From Sphingomonas sp. (GTDB lineage Bacteria > Pseudomonadota > Alphaproteobacteria > Sphingomonadales > Sphingomonadaceae), in assembly GCA_017849555.1 (NCBI GenBank), contig JAFIGU010000088.1, positions 39,600 to 103,599 of the forward strand: 64,000 nt of DNA, written 5' to 3'. Each line of letters begins with the position of its first letter. The first letter of the stretch is position 1. The notes below the pieces were generated by a model. That model did no database searches. It saw nothing but the letters and a program-made list of their open reading frames with translations, and was not told the origin of the DNA. Below, piece after piece: positions 25,720 to 34,768 of this stretch. The position numbers and the translations under genes were made by a program.

Positions 25720-28700
25720 TCAGAATTTTGTCCGGACGCCGACGTAGAAGCGGCGACCGAGAACATCGTAGGTTGAGGGGTCCGTGAAGCCGGTGGGCAG
25801 TGCAAGAAGCGGCGGCGCCTTGTCCGTCAGATTGTTGACGCCCAAGCGAAATTCGAAGCGCTCCTCGGGACGCAAGCGCAATTCGAGATCGAAATAGCTA
25901 ATGGCGGGCGCGGACGGATCGGTATTCGCTGGATTGACGACTCTATCAGAGTCTGTCTGCCGGCCGATATAGCGCCAGCGTAGCGTCGTCGATACCGCCC
26001 CATTGGTATAGGATAGCGCAGTCGCAACTTTCCATTTTGGATGCGAAGATGCACCGATGCTGCTGTTGCCGACCGTTCCGGCGTAGTCGAAGGTAGCTTG
26101 GCCCTCGCGCCCGGTTATCTGAAAATCGATGAGCCGGTTGGCGACGACATTGAGGCCGAGGCTACCAGTATCGCCCCCAAGTCCGGCGTCGGCGAGATTG
26201 ACGGTCCAGTCGAACTGCGCATCGATACCCCTCGTTGAGAATCTCGAGAGATTTTCAGCGCGGGTCACGATCTGGGTGATCGAACCATTGGGTGCCCGCC
26301 GGAAATTCTGGCAGAATGGGCTGGTTGCGGCGTAGGTCGGGTTCGATCCGTCAAGGTTATAGCAGGCCCGTACCAGGTCGGTCGGAGCCAGCGTTCCGAT
26401 CGCGTCCCGAATCTTGATTTGATAATAGTCGACCGATAGCGACAACCGCGAAAAGACCGGGCTCGCGAACTTGGGTTGGACAACGCCGCCCACAGTGAAG
26501 GTGTCGGCGGTCTCTTCCTTTAGGTCGGGGTTGCCGACCCCGACGGTCTGGACGAACTGCGGGGTCGACGCGCCGGCGGCCGGCACACCCTGGGCCGCGC
26601 AGAGCGAACGGATTTGCGCATTGCCCGCCGCGCTGGTCGCACCGGTAGCTGCCGCGTTGCACGGGTCGCGATTGGCGCCCGACCCAAGGCTCACCAGTTG
26701 CTGGGTACTCGCGAAGAGAACGTCGAGCGAGGGCGCGCGGTTGGCGCGCTGATATCCGGCCCGGAAGCGCAAGCCGTCGAACGGCTCCCAATCGCCTTCG
26801 ACCTTGTAGGAGTGGACGCCGCCGATCGAGCTATAATCCGAATAGCGGTAGCCAAGCCCGAGATCGAGCCGCCGAAAACCCGGTATGTCTTTCAGAATCG
26901 GTACCAGAAGTTCGCCGAATATCTCCTTTGCATTGTAAGAGCCTTTTGCCGAGGTCACGACCGCGGGAACCAATGCGTCCGGTAGGCCAGCCCCGTTGGG
27001 GGCCGGCGCTGGCTCGACATTGTAGATCGACGATGCCACGCGTTCGAACGACATGTCGCGATAATCGGCGCCCGCCGCGAAACGCACCTCACCATATGGA
27101 AGTTCGAATAGTCCGCCCTGAATAGTGCCTTCAACGACGCCGAGATCGTTGGTCAGCGTGTAGCCGCCGGTGCGATTGACATAAGCCCGGCAAGCTTCGG
27201 AGAGCGGATTGATCCCGAACGGATTATAGCCGCCCGCGCACAGGCTTACCCCGCCATCGGGCGCCCGCAACAAGGTATCGAGCGCACGACGGCTGGAATA
27301 GCCCGTTCCCGTCGTCGTCTGGTCGCTCTTTCCATAACTGCCGTAGACTTCCCAAGTCCAGCCCCGGACACCGAGCTTGCCCTTCGCGCCGAGCGTCACC
27401 TGAAAGGTATCGATACGATTTCTTTCGGTGCGCGGAAAATCGAACAGGCGCTTCGCGATCTCGAAATCCGCGGTCGGATCGGGCCGCGAAGCGAGCAGCG
27501 TAGCGAGATCGGTGGGGATGAAGGGGTTAGTGACTGGCACGACCAGTGCCGCTGTCGATCCGCCGGCGGGAATAGGGCCAAGTTGCGTTTTGCTCTCAAG
27601 CCGGGAAAAGCTGGCCTGCCCATAGAAGGTCAACGTATCGGAGACGTCGTAGTTCGCAGCGCCGAAAGCCGAGTAGCGGGTTAGTGGAATCGAAATATAT
27701 TCCTGCGGCGCCCCGTTGAAATAGACGCCGGGCAATCCACCGACCGTGGCGTTGACCAGGCTGTATCCGGTCGTCGGCCCCGCGTTCCCGCGATAATTGA
27801 CCGCGCCGCTCTGGTCCGCGACCGCAAACAAGCTTCCGTCGGCGTTGAAACCAAGACCACCGAAAGTGGTGGTCGCGAGATTTTGCAACGTCACGGTTCC
27901 AGGTGAAACGCCGTAACGACCAAACAGCGCATTCAGCGCTGCCTGGCTCGGTGCGTTCGCGGCCGACCCGAATTGAATGCCATAAGATCCTTGAGGAACC
28001 TGTGGCTGCAAACGGGGGCTGATCAGCGAATATTCACGCGCATCGCCGAAGAGTCCCGCACGATCCGCATATCCGAGCGATAACACGGCATTCCCTCGCC
28101 GGTCCGCAAAATTACCGCCGAAGGTTGCGTTCAGCGACTTTGTCTGAAGATCGCCCTCGCCCGAAATACCGTATTGGCCATCGACCTCGACGCCGCTGAA
28201 ATTTCGCTTGAGGCGGAAGTTCACCACGCCGGCGATCGCATCCGAACCGTAAACCGCAGACGCACCGCCAGTGATCACTTCGACATTCTCGATGAGCGAC
28301 GGCGGGACGATATTCACGTCAACTGTGCCATCGAAGTTCGAAGGCACGAGGCGCCGTCCATCGAGCAGCACAAGCGTTCGCGTTGGCCCAAGGCCGCGCA
28401 GGTCTACCGTCGAGCGACCCTGATTGGAGGGCAGGTTGGTCGTGGAGGTGGCACCAGCGGCGACCTGCGGCAGTTGATTGAGAGCAGCGTCAACTGAGAT
28501 CGCGCCGGTCTGACCGATAGCACCTTCCCCCATCGTCACGATTGGGCTGGTCGACCCGAAATCGCGTCGCGCAATGCGTGAACCTGTCACGACAACCTCG
28601 GTTCCCTGCGTTTCCGCATCTCCGCCGTGGGCGGGCACATTCGCCTTTTCCGTATCGGTTTGCGCAAAGGCAGGCGGGGCAAAGGCGGCCAGTCCGCAAA

Positions 28701-28740
28701 CGACGGCGATTGTCGATACGCCCGACATGCTGATCTTCAT
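25720..28740 (-). CDS. TonB-dependent receptor (about 1000-aa class)
   Basis: An outer-membrane active transporter of 1006 aa. It has a signal peptide (MKISMSGVSTIAVVCGLAAF to AFA), TonB box-like TEVVVTGSRIARRDF at about residue 51, and a plug with NQLPQ, LVLLDGRRLVPS, SLIENVEVITGGASAVYGSD and AIAGVVNFRLKRNFSGV. The barrel ends in GRRFYVGVRTKF. It belongs to the same subfamily as the receptor at 56590, sharing these blocks almost exactly. I chose ATG 28740, preceded by GGGGAGAG. The frame upstream of it has no signal peptide. Base use is visibly less GC-rich than in the first 20 kb. Confidence 0.93.
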   Translation of the reverse strand: MKISMSGVSTIAVVCGLAAFAPPAFAQTDTEKANVPAHGGDAETQGTEVVVTGSRIARRDFGSTSPIVTMGEGAIGQTGAISVDAALNQLPQVAAGATSTTNLPSNQGRSTVDLRGLGPTRTLVLLDGRRLVPSNFDGTVDVNIVPPSLIENVEVITGGASAVYGSDAIAGVVNFRLKRNFSGVEVDGQYGISGEGDLQTKSLNATFGGNFADRRGNAVLSLGYADRAGLFGDAREYSLISPRLQPQVPQGSYGIQFGSAANAPSQAALNALFGRYGVSPGTVTLQNLATTTFGGLGFNADGSLFAVADQSGAVNYRGNAGPTTGYSLVNATVGGLPGVYFNGAPQEYISIPLTRYSAFGAANYDVSDTLTFYGQASFSRLESKTQLGPIPAGGSTAALVVPVTNPFIPTDLATLLASRPDPTADFEIAKRLFDFPRTERNRIDTFQVTLGAKGKLGVRGWTWEVYGSYGKSDQTTTGTGYSSRRALDTLLRAPDGGVSLCAGGYNPFGINPLSEACRAYVNRTGGYTLTNDLGVVEGTIQGGLFELPYGEVRFAAGADYRDMSFERVASSIYNVEPAPAPNGAGLPDALVPAVVTSAKGSYNAKEIFGELLVPILKDIPGFRRLDLGLGYRYSDYSSIGGVHSYKVEGDWEPFDGLRFRAGYQRANRAPSLDVLFASTQQLVSLGSGANRDPCNAAATGATSAAGNAQIRSLCAAQGVPAAGASTPQFVQTVGVGNPDLKEETADTFTVGGVVQPKFASPVFSRLSLSVDYYQIKIRDAIGTLAPTDLVRACYNLDGSNPTYAATSPFCQNFRRAPNGSITQIVTRAENLSRFSTRGIDAQFDWTVNLADAGLGGDTGSLGLNVVANRLIDFQITGREGQATFDYAGTVGNSSIGASSHPKWKVATALSYTNGAVSTTLRWRYIGRQTDSDRVVNPANTDPSAPAISYFDLELRLRPEERFEFRLGVNNLTDKAPPLLALPTGFTDPSTYDVLGRRFYVGVRTKF

Positions 28741-28759
28741 CTCATCTCTCCCCTCGTCG

Positions 28760-28778
28760 TGTGCCGTATCGCGGCACA
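28760..28778. promoter_or_regulatory. Operator-like inverted repeat, copy 1 (IclR candidate)
   Basis: TGTGCCG, TATCG, CGGCACA: a perfect 7-5-7 inverted repeat 20 bases upstream of the TonB receptor start. A second, reversed copy of the same motif lies at 28855-28871. Confidence 0.6.
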
Positions 28779-28854
28779 TCATTCCGATTCGTGAACTTTT
28801 GTGACGCCTATCGGCACTGCGGTCAATAAAAATAGACCGTGACACGAACTATCA

Positions 28855-28871
28855 TGCCGTGATACGGAACA
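28855..28871. promoter_or_regulatory. Operator-like motif, copy 2 (IclR candidate)
   Basis: TGCCGTGATACGGAACA; its reverse complement TGTTCCGTATCACGGCA matches the first 17 bases of the copy at 28760 at 15 positions. It sits 21 bases before the crotonase-family ATG, so one copy is next to each of the two divergent genes. Confidence 0.55.
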
Positions 28872-28892
28872 ATGGACTATTTGGGAGGCACC

Positions 28893-29660
28893 ATGGCGGG
28901 CACGGTTCACATGAGTAGGCGGGGCAGCGGAATCGCGCTGCTGGAGATCGAGAATCCGCCGGCAAACGCGATGAATGCGGCGATGCTGGCGCGCATGACC
29001 GAAGCGCTCGCCGGTGTTCAAAGCGACGATTCGGTTCGCGCGGTCGTGCTGACCGGACGCGGGAAAGCCTTCTGTAGCGGCGCAGATCTCAAAGAAGCAG
29101 CGCGCGAAGCCACAAAAGGCAGTGGCGAGGATCTCTCGGCGTTCGCCAGAATGCTTGAATTAGTCGCCACATCGCGTGTGCCCACCATCGCAGCGATCAA
29201 CGGCGCCTGCGTCGGAGGCGGCTTCGAGCTGGCGCTATGCTGCGATATACGCCTGGCGTCGGACGACGCGACCTTCATATGTGCCGGCGTCAATGTTGGA
29301 TTGATGGCGTCAACCTATCGCTTGCCGCGCCTGATCGGCCTGTCGCGAGCCAAGGCCATGCTGTTGTCCGGCCTCCCCTTTACGGCTGCGAAGGTCGAAC
29401 AATGGGGGCTGGTTACCGAGCTTCACGCCGCGAGTGATCTGTTAGACGGGGCGCTGCGGATAGCCCGACGGATCGCCACGCGCGCGCCGCTCTCGATCGA
29501 AGCGACGAAGCGAACGACCGACCTCTCTTTCGACATGTCACCGGAGGAAGCTCGCGCTGCCGCTGCGGCCGAACTCGCGATCCTGCAAGCAAGCACAGAT
29601 CATCGCGAGGCCATCACCGCCTTCGTTGAAAAGCGCGAACCTAAATTCGAACGGCGCTGA
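28893..29660 (+). CDS. Enoyl-CoA hydratase/isomerase (crotonase) family protein
   Basis: A 255-aa crotonase-fold enzyme acting on acyl-CoA thioesters. The oxyanion-hole block is GRGKAFCSGADLK (about residue 52) and GACVGGGFELALCCDIRLA (about 104). The first catalytic Glu (FELA) is present. The segment that carries the second Glu in hydratases (QPEI-like) reads ICAGVNVGL here, so that Glu is absent and the reaction may not be simple hydration. I chose the ATG at 28893, with GGGAGG 5 bases upstream; an earlier in-frame ATG at 28872 abuts an operator-like motif. The CoA-transferase gene follows after 38 bases. Confidence 0.88.
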   Translation: MAGTVHMSRRGSGIALLEIENPPANAMNAAMLARMTEALAGVQSDDSVRAVVLTGRGKAFCSGADLKEAAREATKGSGEDLSAFARMLELVATSRVPTIAAINGACVGGGFELALCCDIRLASDDATFICAGVNVGLMASTYRLPRLIGLSRAKAMLLSGLPFTAAKVEQWGLVTELHAASDLLDGALRIARRIATRAPLSIEATKRTTDLSFDMSPEEARAAAAAELAILQASTDHREAITAFVEKREPKFERR

Positions 29661-29698
29661 CCAGGCACGCACCATTCGTTTTCCCAGCAGGAAATATC

Positions 29699-30895
29699 AT
29701 GACCGACACCTCACTTGGAAATCTTCGCGTCATCGACTGCACCCATGTCATCGCGGGAGCTTATTGCTCGATGCTCCTTGCCGATCTCGGCGCCGACGTC
29801 ATCAAGATCGAGCCAATCGGTGGCGAAGCCAATCGCGGCGCCAGCACGCTTCCCTTCAAACCGTTCGACTTCATGAACCGGAACAAGCGCGCCATCAGCC
29901 TTGATCTCCATCAACCCGCGGCGGTCGAAGTGATCCGCAAGCTTACAGCGACTGCCGATGTCTTTGTCGAAAATTTCCGTCCTGGCGCGTTCGACCGGCT
30001 TGGGCTCGGCTACGATGACCTCAAGGCGATCAATCCCCAGCTTATTTATTGCTCGATATCGGGGTTTGGTCACAGCGGTCCTTACCGTGAGCGAGGTGGC
30101 TTCGACCTCATTGCGCAGGCGATGAGCGGGATCATGAGTTTTACGGGTGAAGCGGTCGCTCCGGATCGCGACACCCGCCCGGTGGCAGCCGGCGTTCCGC
30201 TGTCCGATCTCAATGCCGGCGCATTCGGTGCGCTCGGAATATTGGCGGCGCTTAATCATCGCCACCAGACAGGCATCGGCCAGAAAGTCGAAGCGACGCT
30301 TCTGGAATCAGCCCTAGGCTATGCCGTCTGGGAAACCGGACTCTACACGACGACGGGAGAAATTGCGGTGCCGCGCGGATCGCGCCACCGGCTGGCAGCA
30401 CCTTATGAGGCGCTCAAGACCGCTGACGGCTATCTCGTCGTTGGCGTTACCAACGCAAACCTGTGGGACAAGTTCTGCAAGGCAATCGATGCGCCTGAAC
30501 TGCACGACGATCCACGTTTTGCGCTTCCGGCTGATCGTGTGACCCACCGTGACGCGCTCCAGCAAGCGATCGAAGCGAAACTGGCGACCAATGCGACCGG
30601 CGTGTGGATAGACAAGCTGCTTGCGCAGGGAGTGCCTTGCGGTCCGATCAACAATATCGGCCAGGCCGTCGAGGACCCGCAGGTCAGGGCGCGCGGCCTC
30701 ATTGCCGAAGTCGGCGGTCGGCGTTTCATTCGAGCGCCCGTCAGCATGTCGGAGACTCCGGTCGTCGTCCGTCGCGGCCCAGCCCGCATCGGGGAACATA
30801 CGGCCGAGGTGCTTCGCGAAGCCGGATACAGCCCGTCGGAAATTGCCGAGATGAATCAGGCTGGCGCTATCGCGGTCGAAACCTCGCAAGCATAA
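29699..30895 (+). CDS. CoA-transferase family III (CaiB/BaiF)
   Basis: A 398-aa enzyme moving CoA between carboxylic acids. It opens with NLRVIDCTHVIAGAYCSMLL and ADLGADVIKIEP, the family start. It carries VENFRPGAFDRLGLGYDDL, the SGFGHSGPYRERGGFDLIAQ block and AGVPLSDLNAGAFGALGILA, in which the Asp of PLSD is the expected nucleophile. GVPCGPINNIGQAVEDPQV lies in the C-part. With the crotonase gene upstream it would activate an imported acid for breakdown as a CoA thioester. The acid itself is not known. Confidence 0.92.
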   Translation: MTDTSLGNLRVIDCTHVIAGAYCSMLLADLGADVIKIEPIGGEANRGASTLPFKPFDFMNRNKRAISLDLHQPAAVEVIRKLTATADVFVENFRPGAFDRLGLGYDDLKAINPQLIYCSISGFGHSGPYRERGGFDLIAQAMSGIMSFTGEAVAPDRDTRPVAAGVPLSDLNAGAFGALGILAALNHRHQTGIGQKVEATLLESALGYAVWETGLYTTTGEIAVPRGSRHRLAAPYEALKTADGYLVVGVTNANLWDKFCKAIDAPELHDDPRFALPADRVTHRDALQQAIEAKLATNATGVWIDKLLAQGVPCGPINNIGQAVEDPQVRARGLIAEVGGRRFIRAPVSMSETPVVVRRGPARIGEHTAEVLREAGYSPSEIAEMNQAGAIAVETSQA

Positions 30896-30896
30896 G

Positions 30897-30934
30897 GTCA
30901 GCCGCGTCGCCCGATCAGTGAAAGTGCGGCTGAC
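30897..30934. terminator. Bidirectional hairpin between CoA-transferase and IclR genes
   Basis: GTCAGCCGC (30897-30905) and GCGGCTGAC (30926-30934) make a perfect 9-bp stem with a 20-base loop between convergent genes. The right arm overlaps the end of the IclR gene. Confidence 0.6.
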
Positions 30935-31673
30935 TTGTTACACCGAGCGTAACGCGGCGAGCGGCATCGGCTACCAGCGGACCATAACGTTCAGCTAGAC
31001 TTGCATCGAGGCGTTCTGCCGGCGCCGAAATCGAAATGGCGGCAAAGGGCTGAGCGTGACGATCGACGATCGCAGCGCCCACGGCATGGACGTCGGAGCG
31101 ATTGCCCCCGAATGTCACGGCATATCCACGCTCGCGCGCCTCCGCCAATTCGCTGCGGACGATTTCAGGATCGACGACCGTGAGCGACGTGACGGCGTCC
31201 AAAGGTTGGGAAAGATAGGCGTCGAGTTCGTCCTGCGGCATCATCGACAGGATCGCACGCCCCGACGATGTCGCGTGCAAGGGTGAGACTGCCCCATAGG
31301 GAAAGAAGTAGCGCACCGGCTTGATCCCGTCGAGCCGCTCAAGCAGCACGAGCGACCGCTCGAATCGATAGGTAAGATGGACAGTTTCCTCGCTTTCGCG
31401 ACGCAGCTCTTCCATGACGGGAATGGCAATCCCGCGCAGGACAGAATGCTCGTAGTTAGCGCGACCGCTGGCAACGAGTGCGCGCATTGAAAGGCTCCAG
31501 ACCGGACGGTCCGCGTCGGCGAGTTCAATCCAACCAGTCTTGTGGAGCGCCATCAGCGATCGCTGGACCGTCGATTTGGGAATGCCCGCCAGTCTCGCGA
31601 GCTCGCTCACGCCGACTGGCTGGTGCAAACTCAGCAGCTCGATCAACTGGAACGCCAATTCGACCGGTCTCAC
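30915..31673 (-). CDS. IclR family transcriptional regulator
   Basis: A 252-aa regulator. The N-terminal winged helix (ELAFQLIELLSLHQPVGVSE then LARLAGIPKSTVQRSLMAL) occupies about residues 4-45. The C-terminal effector domain (about 75-250) has GRAILSMMPQDELDAYL, REERGYAVTFGGNRSDVHAV-like ARERGYAVTFGGNRSDVHAV and the closing AAIVDRHAQPFAAISISAPA. The GTG start has GGAGG five bases upstream. It is convergent with the crotonase/CoA-transferase pair and is the natural candidate for the two motif copies at 28760 and 28855. Confidence 0.93.
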   Translation of the reverse strand: MRPVELAFQLIELLSLHQPVGVSELARLAGIPKSTVQRSLMALHKTGWIELADADRPVWSLSMRALVASGRANYEHSVLRGIAIPVMEELRRESEETVHLTYRFERSLVLLERLDGIKPVRYFFPYGAVSPLHATSSGRAILSMMPQDELDAYLSQPLDAVTSLTVVDPEIVRSELAEARERGYAVTFGGNRSDVHAVGAAIVDRHAQPFAAISISAPAERLDASLAERYGPLVADAARRVTLGVTSQPHFH

Positions 31674-31839
31674 ACATCCTCCGTCGTTCCGCCTTATGGG
31701 ACGACCCTATCCGTAGCGGCACAGCGAGTCACGAGGTTTGCTGATTGGTTTTGCTTTCCGATAGGGGCGATGATCGTCGCACCCGCATTTCGGGAGTTGC
31801 CAATTGTGATCGGCTCCCACCGAGTGGTCCGGGTTGATT

Positions 31840-32170
31840 GTAGTGCATCGTAACCTCCGTCGCCAGTGCTGGCCGCAGGTGGAGCGAAGCGGAACCGGAG
31901 GGCGGCACTGGCGACGGAACGGCTCCGGCGCGGGCGGGCGATAGCCAACGAGCTATGCGGGCGGACCGTGCTGTAATGTCGCCGCCAGGCTTCGATCAGC
32001 ACCCGCGCTTCGGCGCGGGTGTAGAAGATCTCGCCATTGAGCAGCTCGTCAAGCAGCGATCCGTTGAAGCTCTCGTTGTATCCATTTTCCCACGGGCTGC
32101 CCGGCGCGATATAGAGCGTGGTCACGCCGATCTGCGCGAGCCATGCCTGCACCGCCTTGGCTCCGGGGAC
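31840..32170 (-). mobile_element. IS3-family (IS407-like) transposase fragment
   Basis: The C-terminal part of the integrase-type OrfB transposase: [60 protein letters not shown] and [12 protein letters not shown]. The catalytic Glu in the [10 protein letters not shown] block is present, but the two upstream Asp residues and OrfA are missing. The copy breaks off near 32165. Directly after HSSL a one-base deletion shifts the frame; the other frame continues with the expected GYRPPAPE. The bases to about 31840 (TGTAGTGCATCGTAACCTCC) look like the element end. It is inactive. 31674-31839 has no other gene. Confidence 0.85.
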
Positions 32171-32195
32171 AATGCATGCGATGCGGTAACGCGGA

Positions 32196-32227
32196 GTTCC
32201 GGATGCGGTTCAATCCGCGTCCGGAAC
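32196..32227. terminator. Strong hairpin between the transposase fragment and the TonB receptor
   Basis: GTTCCGGATGCGG (32196-32208) pairs with CCGCGTCCGGAAC (32215-32227), 12 of 13 positions plus one G-U, loop of six bases. It lies 65 bases past the stop of the minus-strand receptor gene, so it may end that transcript, though no T tract follows on that strand. Confidence 0.5.
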
Positions 32228-32291
32228 CCCGTCGACCGGGCAAGGCGTTTTTTTGGACCGGTCGGACAGATGAGGGCTGCCTCGCGGTCGA

Positions 32292-34604
32292 TCAGAAAGC
32301 GTAACCGACCGAGAAGCGATATGACCGGCCGAAGATCGGCCGCACATCGGGGATCGCCACGCCGGGCCCGGCGAGGAAGCGCGGATTGCCTTCGGTCAGG
32401 CCATGCGAGTTGGCGAGATTGTCGCCCGAAATCTGCAGCGTGAAGCCGTCGACCTTCGCCTTGATGCCCGCGCTGAGCGTCTGGTAGGCCGGCAGCTCCT
32501 GCAGGTTCTTGAGGTCGCTGTAGCGCTTCCCGATCGCCTCGAACGTGCCGTAAAGCGTCACGTCCGACGTATCCGAGGCGGTGACGGTGAAGGTCGGCGT
32601 GACGCGCACCTGATAGGAGGGAATGCGCTGCGCGCGCTTGCCGTCGAAATCGGGAATGTTCGGAGTGTGGGTCTTGGCATCCTCCAGCACCGCGTTGCCG
32701 GTGATGCCGAAGCCGCTGGCATGCTGCCACGAGGCATCGAACTCGATGCCTTTGGTCCGTGAACCGGCGATCTGCGGCGGGACGCCGATGTCATTGTACA
32801 CCGCACCTTCGACCTCATCGTAGAAGCCGGTCAGCGCGAGCTGGAGCCCGCGGTCGTGATATTTCACGCCGCCTTCGTAGGAGCGCACGCTCCAGTTGAG
32901 GTCGAGCCGCGGGCCGGTGTTGCCGAGCTGCGAGCGTACATCGTCGAACGACGGGGAATGATAGCCCTGCGACACGCGCGCGTAGACGTCGAACGTCCGG
33001 GTCGCGCGATAATTGAGGCCGACCGTCCACGGCGTCGCCTCGCGGGTGATATGCGCATAATCGGGCAGGCCATTGCCCTGGATGTTGAACTTGATGTTGG
33101 TCCACTGGTGCCGCACCCCCGCATCGAGGCGCAGCGCGTCGGTGATGTTGAACGAGTCCGACGCGTAGATGGCATGGACGTCGGCGCGCCCGTAATCGGC
33201 GATCGCGAACGCGCCGAGCGTGCCGTTGTCCAGATCGACGAGATCGCGCGACCCGCCCACCTGCATCCAGCGGTTGGCGCCAAGGCTCCATGCGTCGCGC
33301 GACGAGAAGTGCGAGAAATAATAGCCGAGGTTGAGCGTGTTGGCGCCGGTCTTGAAGGTCAGTACCGCCTCGTTCGAGATGCTGCGGAGTTCCTTTTCTA
33401 CCACCCATGCGCCGAATTGCTGGACGTAATCGGTCGGCGCCAGCGTCGCGCCGGTGTTGATCCCGTGGACCGCGATCTGGCCCGGCGTACCGTTCCCGGC
33501 GGCGAGCGCATCAGCCACGGTGATCGCCCCTGCGCCGGCCGGCACGAGCCCGGTCGTCCGCAGCGTGCCGCTCGTGTACCCGAAGCGATCGGCGAAGGAG
33601 ATGCCGCCGCCGAAATCATAATTGAGGTTCGCGCCGGTGACGATGCCCTTCCAGCCGCGGCCCTTGTTGAGGTCGACCGTCTCGGTCGCGCCGCTGCCCG
33701 CGCTGCCGGGTGTGATGATCGTGGCGTAGCGCGAATATTTGCTGAGCTGGTTGTAGGTGCCGAGATCGAGCCCCGGCACGGCGGTCGCGAACGGCAGGAA
33801 CCATTCGCCGTGATCGTCGGTGTAGCGCGCGAACACGTTGATGCTGCCGTTGGTGAACTTGTGGGTGAGATTGGCGGTGATCTGACCGCCCTTTTCGGTG
33901 TCGAACCCGGCGCGGCGCACCGTATCGCCGCGCGAGATATAGCCGCCGACCATATAATAAGTATCGGGCGCAAGCTTGCCGCTCAAATAGCCGTCGACGC
34001 GCCACGCGCTATAGTCGGTGACCGAGGCGGTCAGGCTGCCGTGCATTTCTTCGCCGCCCTCGCGGAGCCGCAGGTTGGTGGTCAGACCCGGCTGACCGTC
34101 CGAAAACAGCGATGCAGGGCCGCCGTTGACGCCCTCGATCCCCATCACCGTATCGTCGATGCGGGTCATGCCGGTCTGATCCATGAACGAGAGGCTGCTG
34201 GCGCCATAGACCGGGATGCCGTTGAACTGCATCGTCACGAACGGCGCGTCGCCGGTGCTGGGAATGCCGCGCACGAACACGTTCGAGGTGCCGACGCCGC
34301 CCGAGCTTTCCACCCACACGCCGGGGATCGATTTGAGCACGTCGCCCGCGCTCTTCGGCGCCTGCAGCTTGATGTCTTCGGCGGACATGGTGGTGATCGA
34401 ATAGCCCGCTTCGAGCTTGTTGATCCCGCTGCCCGCCGGGCGGCCGGTGACGACGATATCGGACATTTCGGGGGCGGTATCGGCGGGTTGCGCCGCCGCG
34501 GCCGGCTGCGCCGATGTATCCTGCGCCAAGGCCGGATTGGCCAGAGCAACCGACATTGCCAGGCCAGAAACGGCGATGAAAGTGCGATTGCGGGACAACA
34601 TCAT
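32292..34604 (-). CDS. TonB-dependent receptor of the disaccharide locus
   Basis: A 770-aa outer-membrane receptor. It has a signal peptide (MMLSRNRTFIAVSGLAMSVA to PALAQ), TonB box-like SDIVVTGRPAG near residue 48, and a plug domain with PKSAGDVLKSIPGVWVESSG, VFVRGIPSTGDAPFVTMQFN and GIPVYGASSLSFMDQTG. The barrel ends in YRFSVGYAF. AGGAGAGG precedes the ATG. The neighbouring LacI regulator, beta-phosphoglucomutase, GH65 phosphorylase and MFS genes suggest that it imports an alpha-linked glucose disaccharide or oligosaccharide. An operator-like motif at 34668-34681 matches the one in front of the GH65 gene. Confidence 0.92.
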   Translation of the reverse strand: MMLSRNRTFIAVSGLAMSVALANPALAQDTSAQPAAAAQPADTAPEMSDIVVTGRPAGSGINKLEAGYSITTMSAEDIKLQAPKSAGDVLKSIPGVWVESSGGVGTSNVFVRGIPSTGDAPFVTMQFNGIPVYGASSLSFMDQTGMTRIDDTVMGIEGVNGGPASLFSDGQPGLTTNLRLREGGEEMHGSLTASVTDYSAWRVDGYLSGKLAPDTYYMVGGYISRGDTVRRAGFDTEKGGQITANLTHKFTNGSINVFARYTDDHGEWFLPFATAVPGLDLGTYNQLSKYSRYATIITPGSAGSGATETVDLNKGRGWKGIVTGANLNYDFGGGISFADRFGYTSGTLRTTGLVPAGAGAITVADALAAGNGTPGQIAVHGINTGATLAPTDYVQQFGAWVVEKELRSISNEAVLTFKTGANTLNLGYYFSHFSSRDAWSLGANRWMQVGGSRDLVDLDNGTLGAFAIADYGRADVHAIYASDSFNITDALRLDAGVRHQWTNIKFNIQGNGLPDYAHITREATPWTVGLNYRATRTFDVYARVSQGYHSPSFDDVRSQLGNTGPRLDLNWSVRSYEGGVKYHDRGLQLALTGFYDEVEGAVYNDIGVPPQIAGSRTKGIEFDASWQHASGFGITGNAVLEDAKTHTPNIPDFDGKRAQRIPSYQVRVTPTFTVTASDTSDVTLYGTFEAIGKRYSDLKNLQELPAYQTLSAGIKAKVDGFTLQISGDNLANSHGLTEGNPRFLAGPGVAIPDVRPIFGRSYRFSVGYAF

Positions 34605-34667
34605 ATTCCTCTCCTGCGATCGACGCATGCTCTCAAGCGCGTCTTCGCGACGAACGTTATACCGCCC

Positions 34668-34681
34668 TGAATTGCATTTCA
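34668..34681. promoter_or_regulatory. LacI-type operator candidate upstream of the TonB receptor
   Basis: TGAATTGCATTTCA, a 14-base palindrome with 12 of 14 positions symmetric, 64 bases before the receptor ATG. It differs from the motif at 38866-38879 (TGATATGCATTTCA) at only two central-left positions. Confidence 0.65.
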
Positions 34682-34768
34682 ATAAAATGTTACATCCAGC
34701 ACCTTCGAATAAAAGTTATATTTATCAGTGGTTTAGATCGGCACATCGATGCGATCGCGTGGCAGTAA

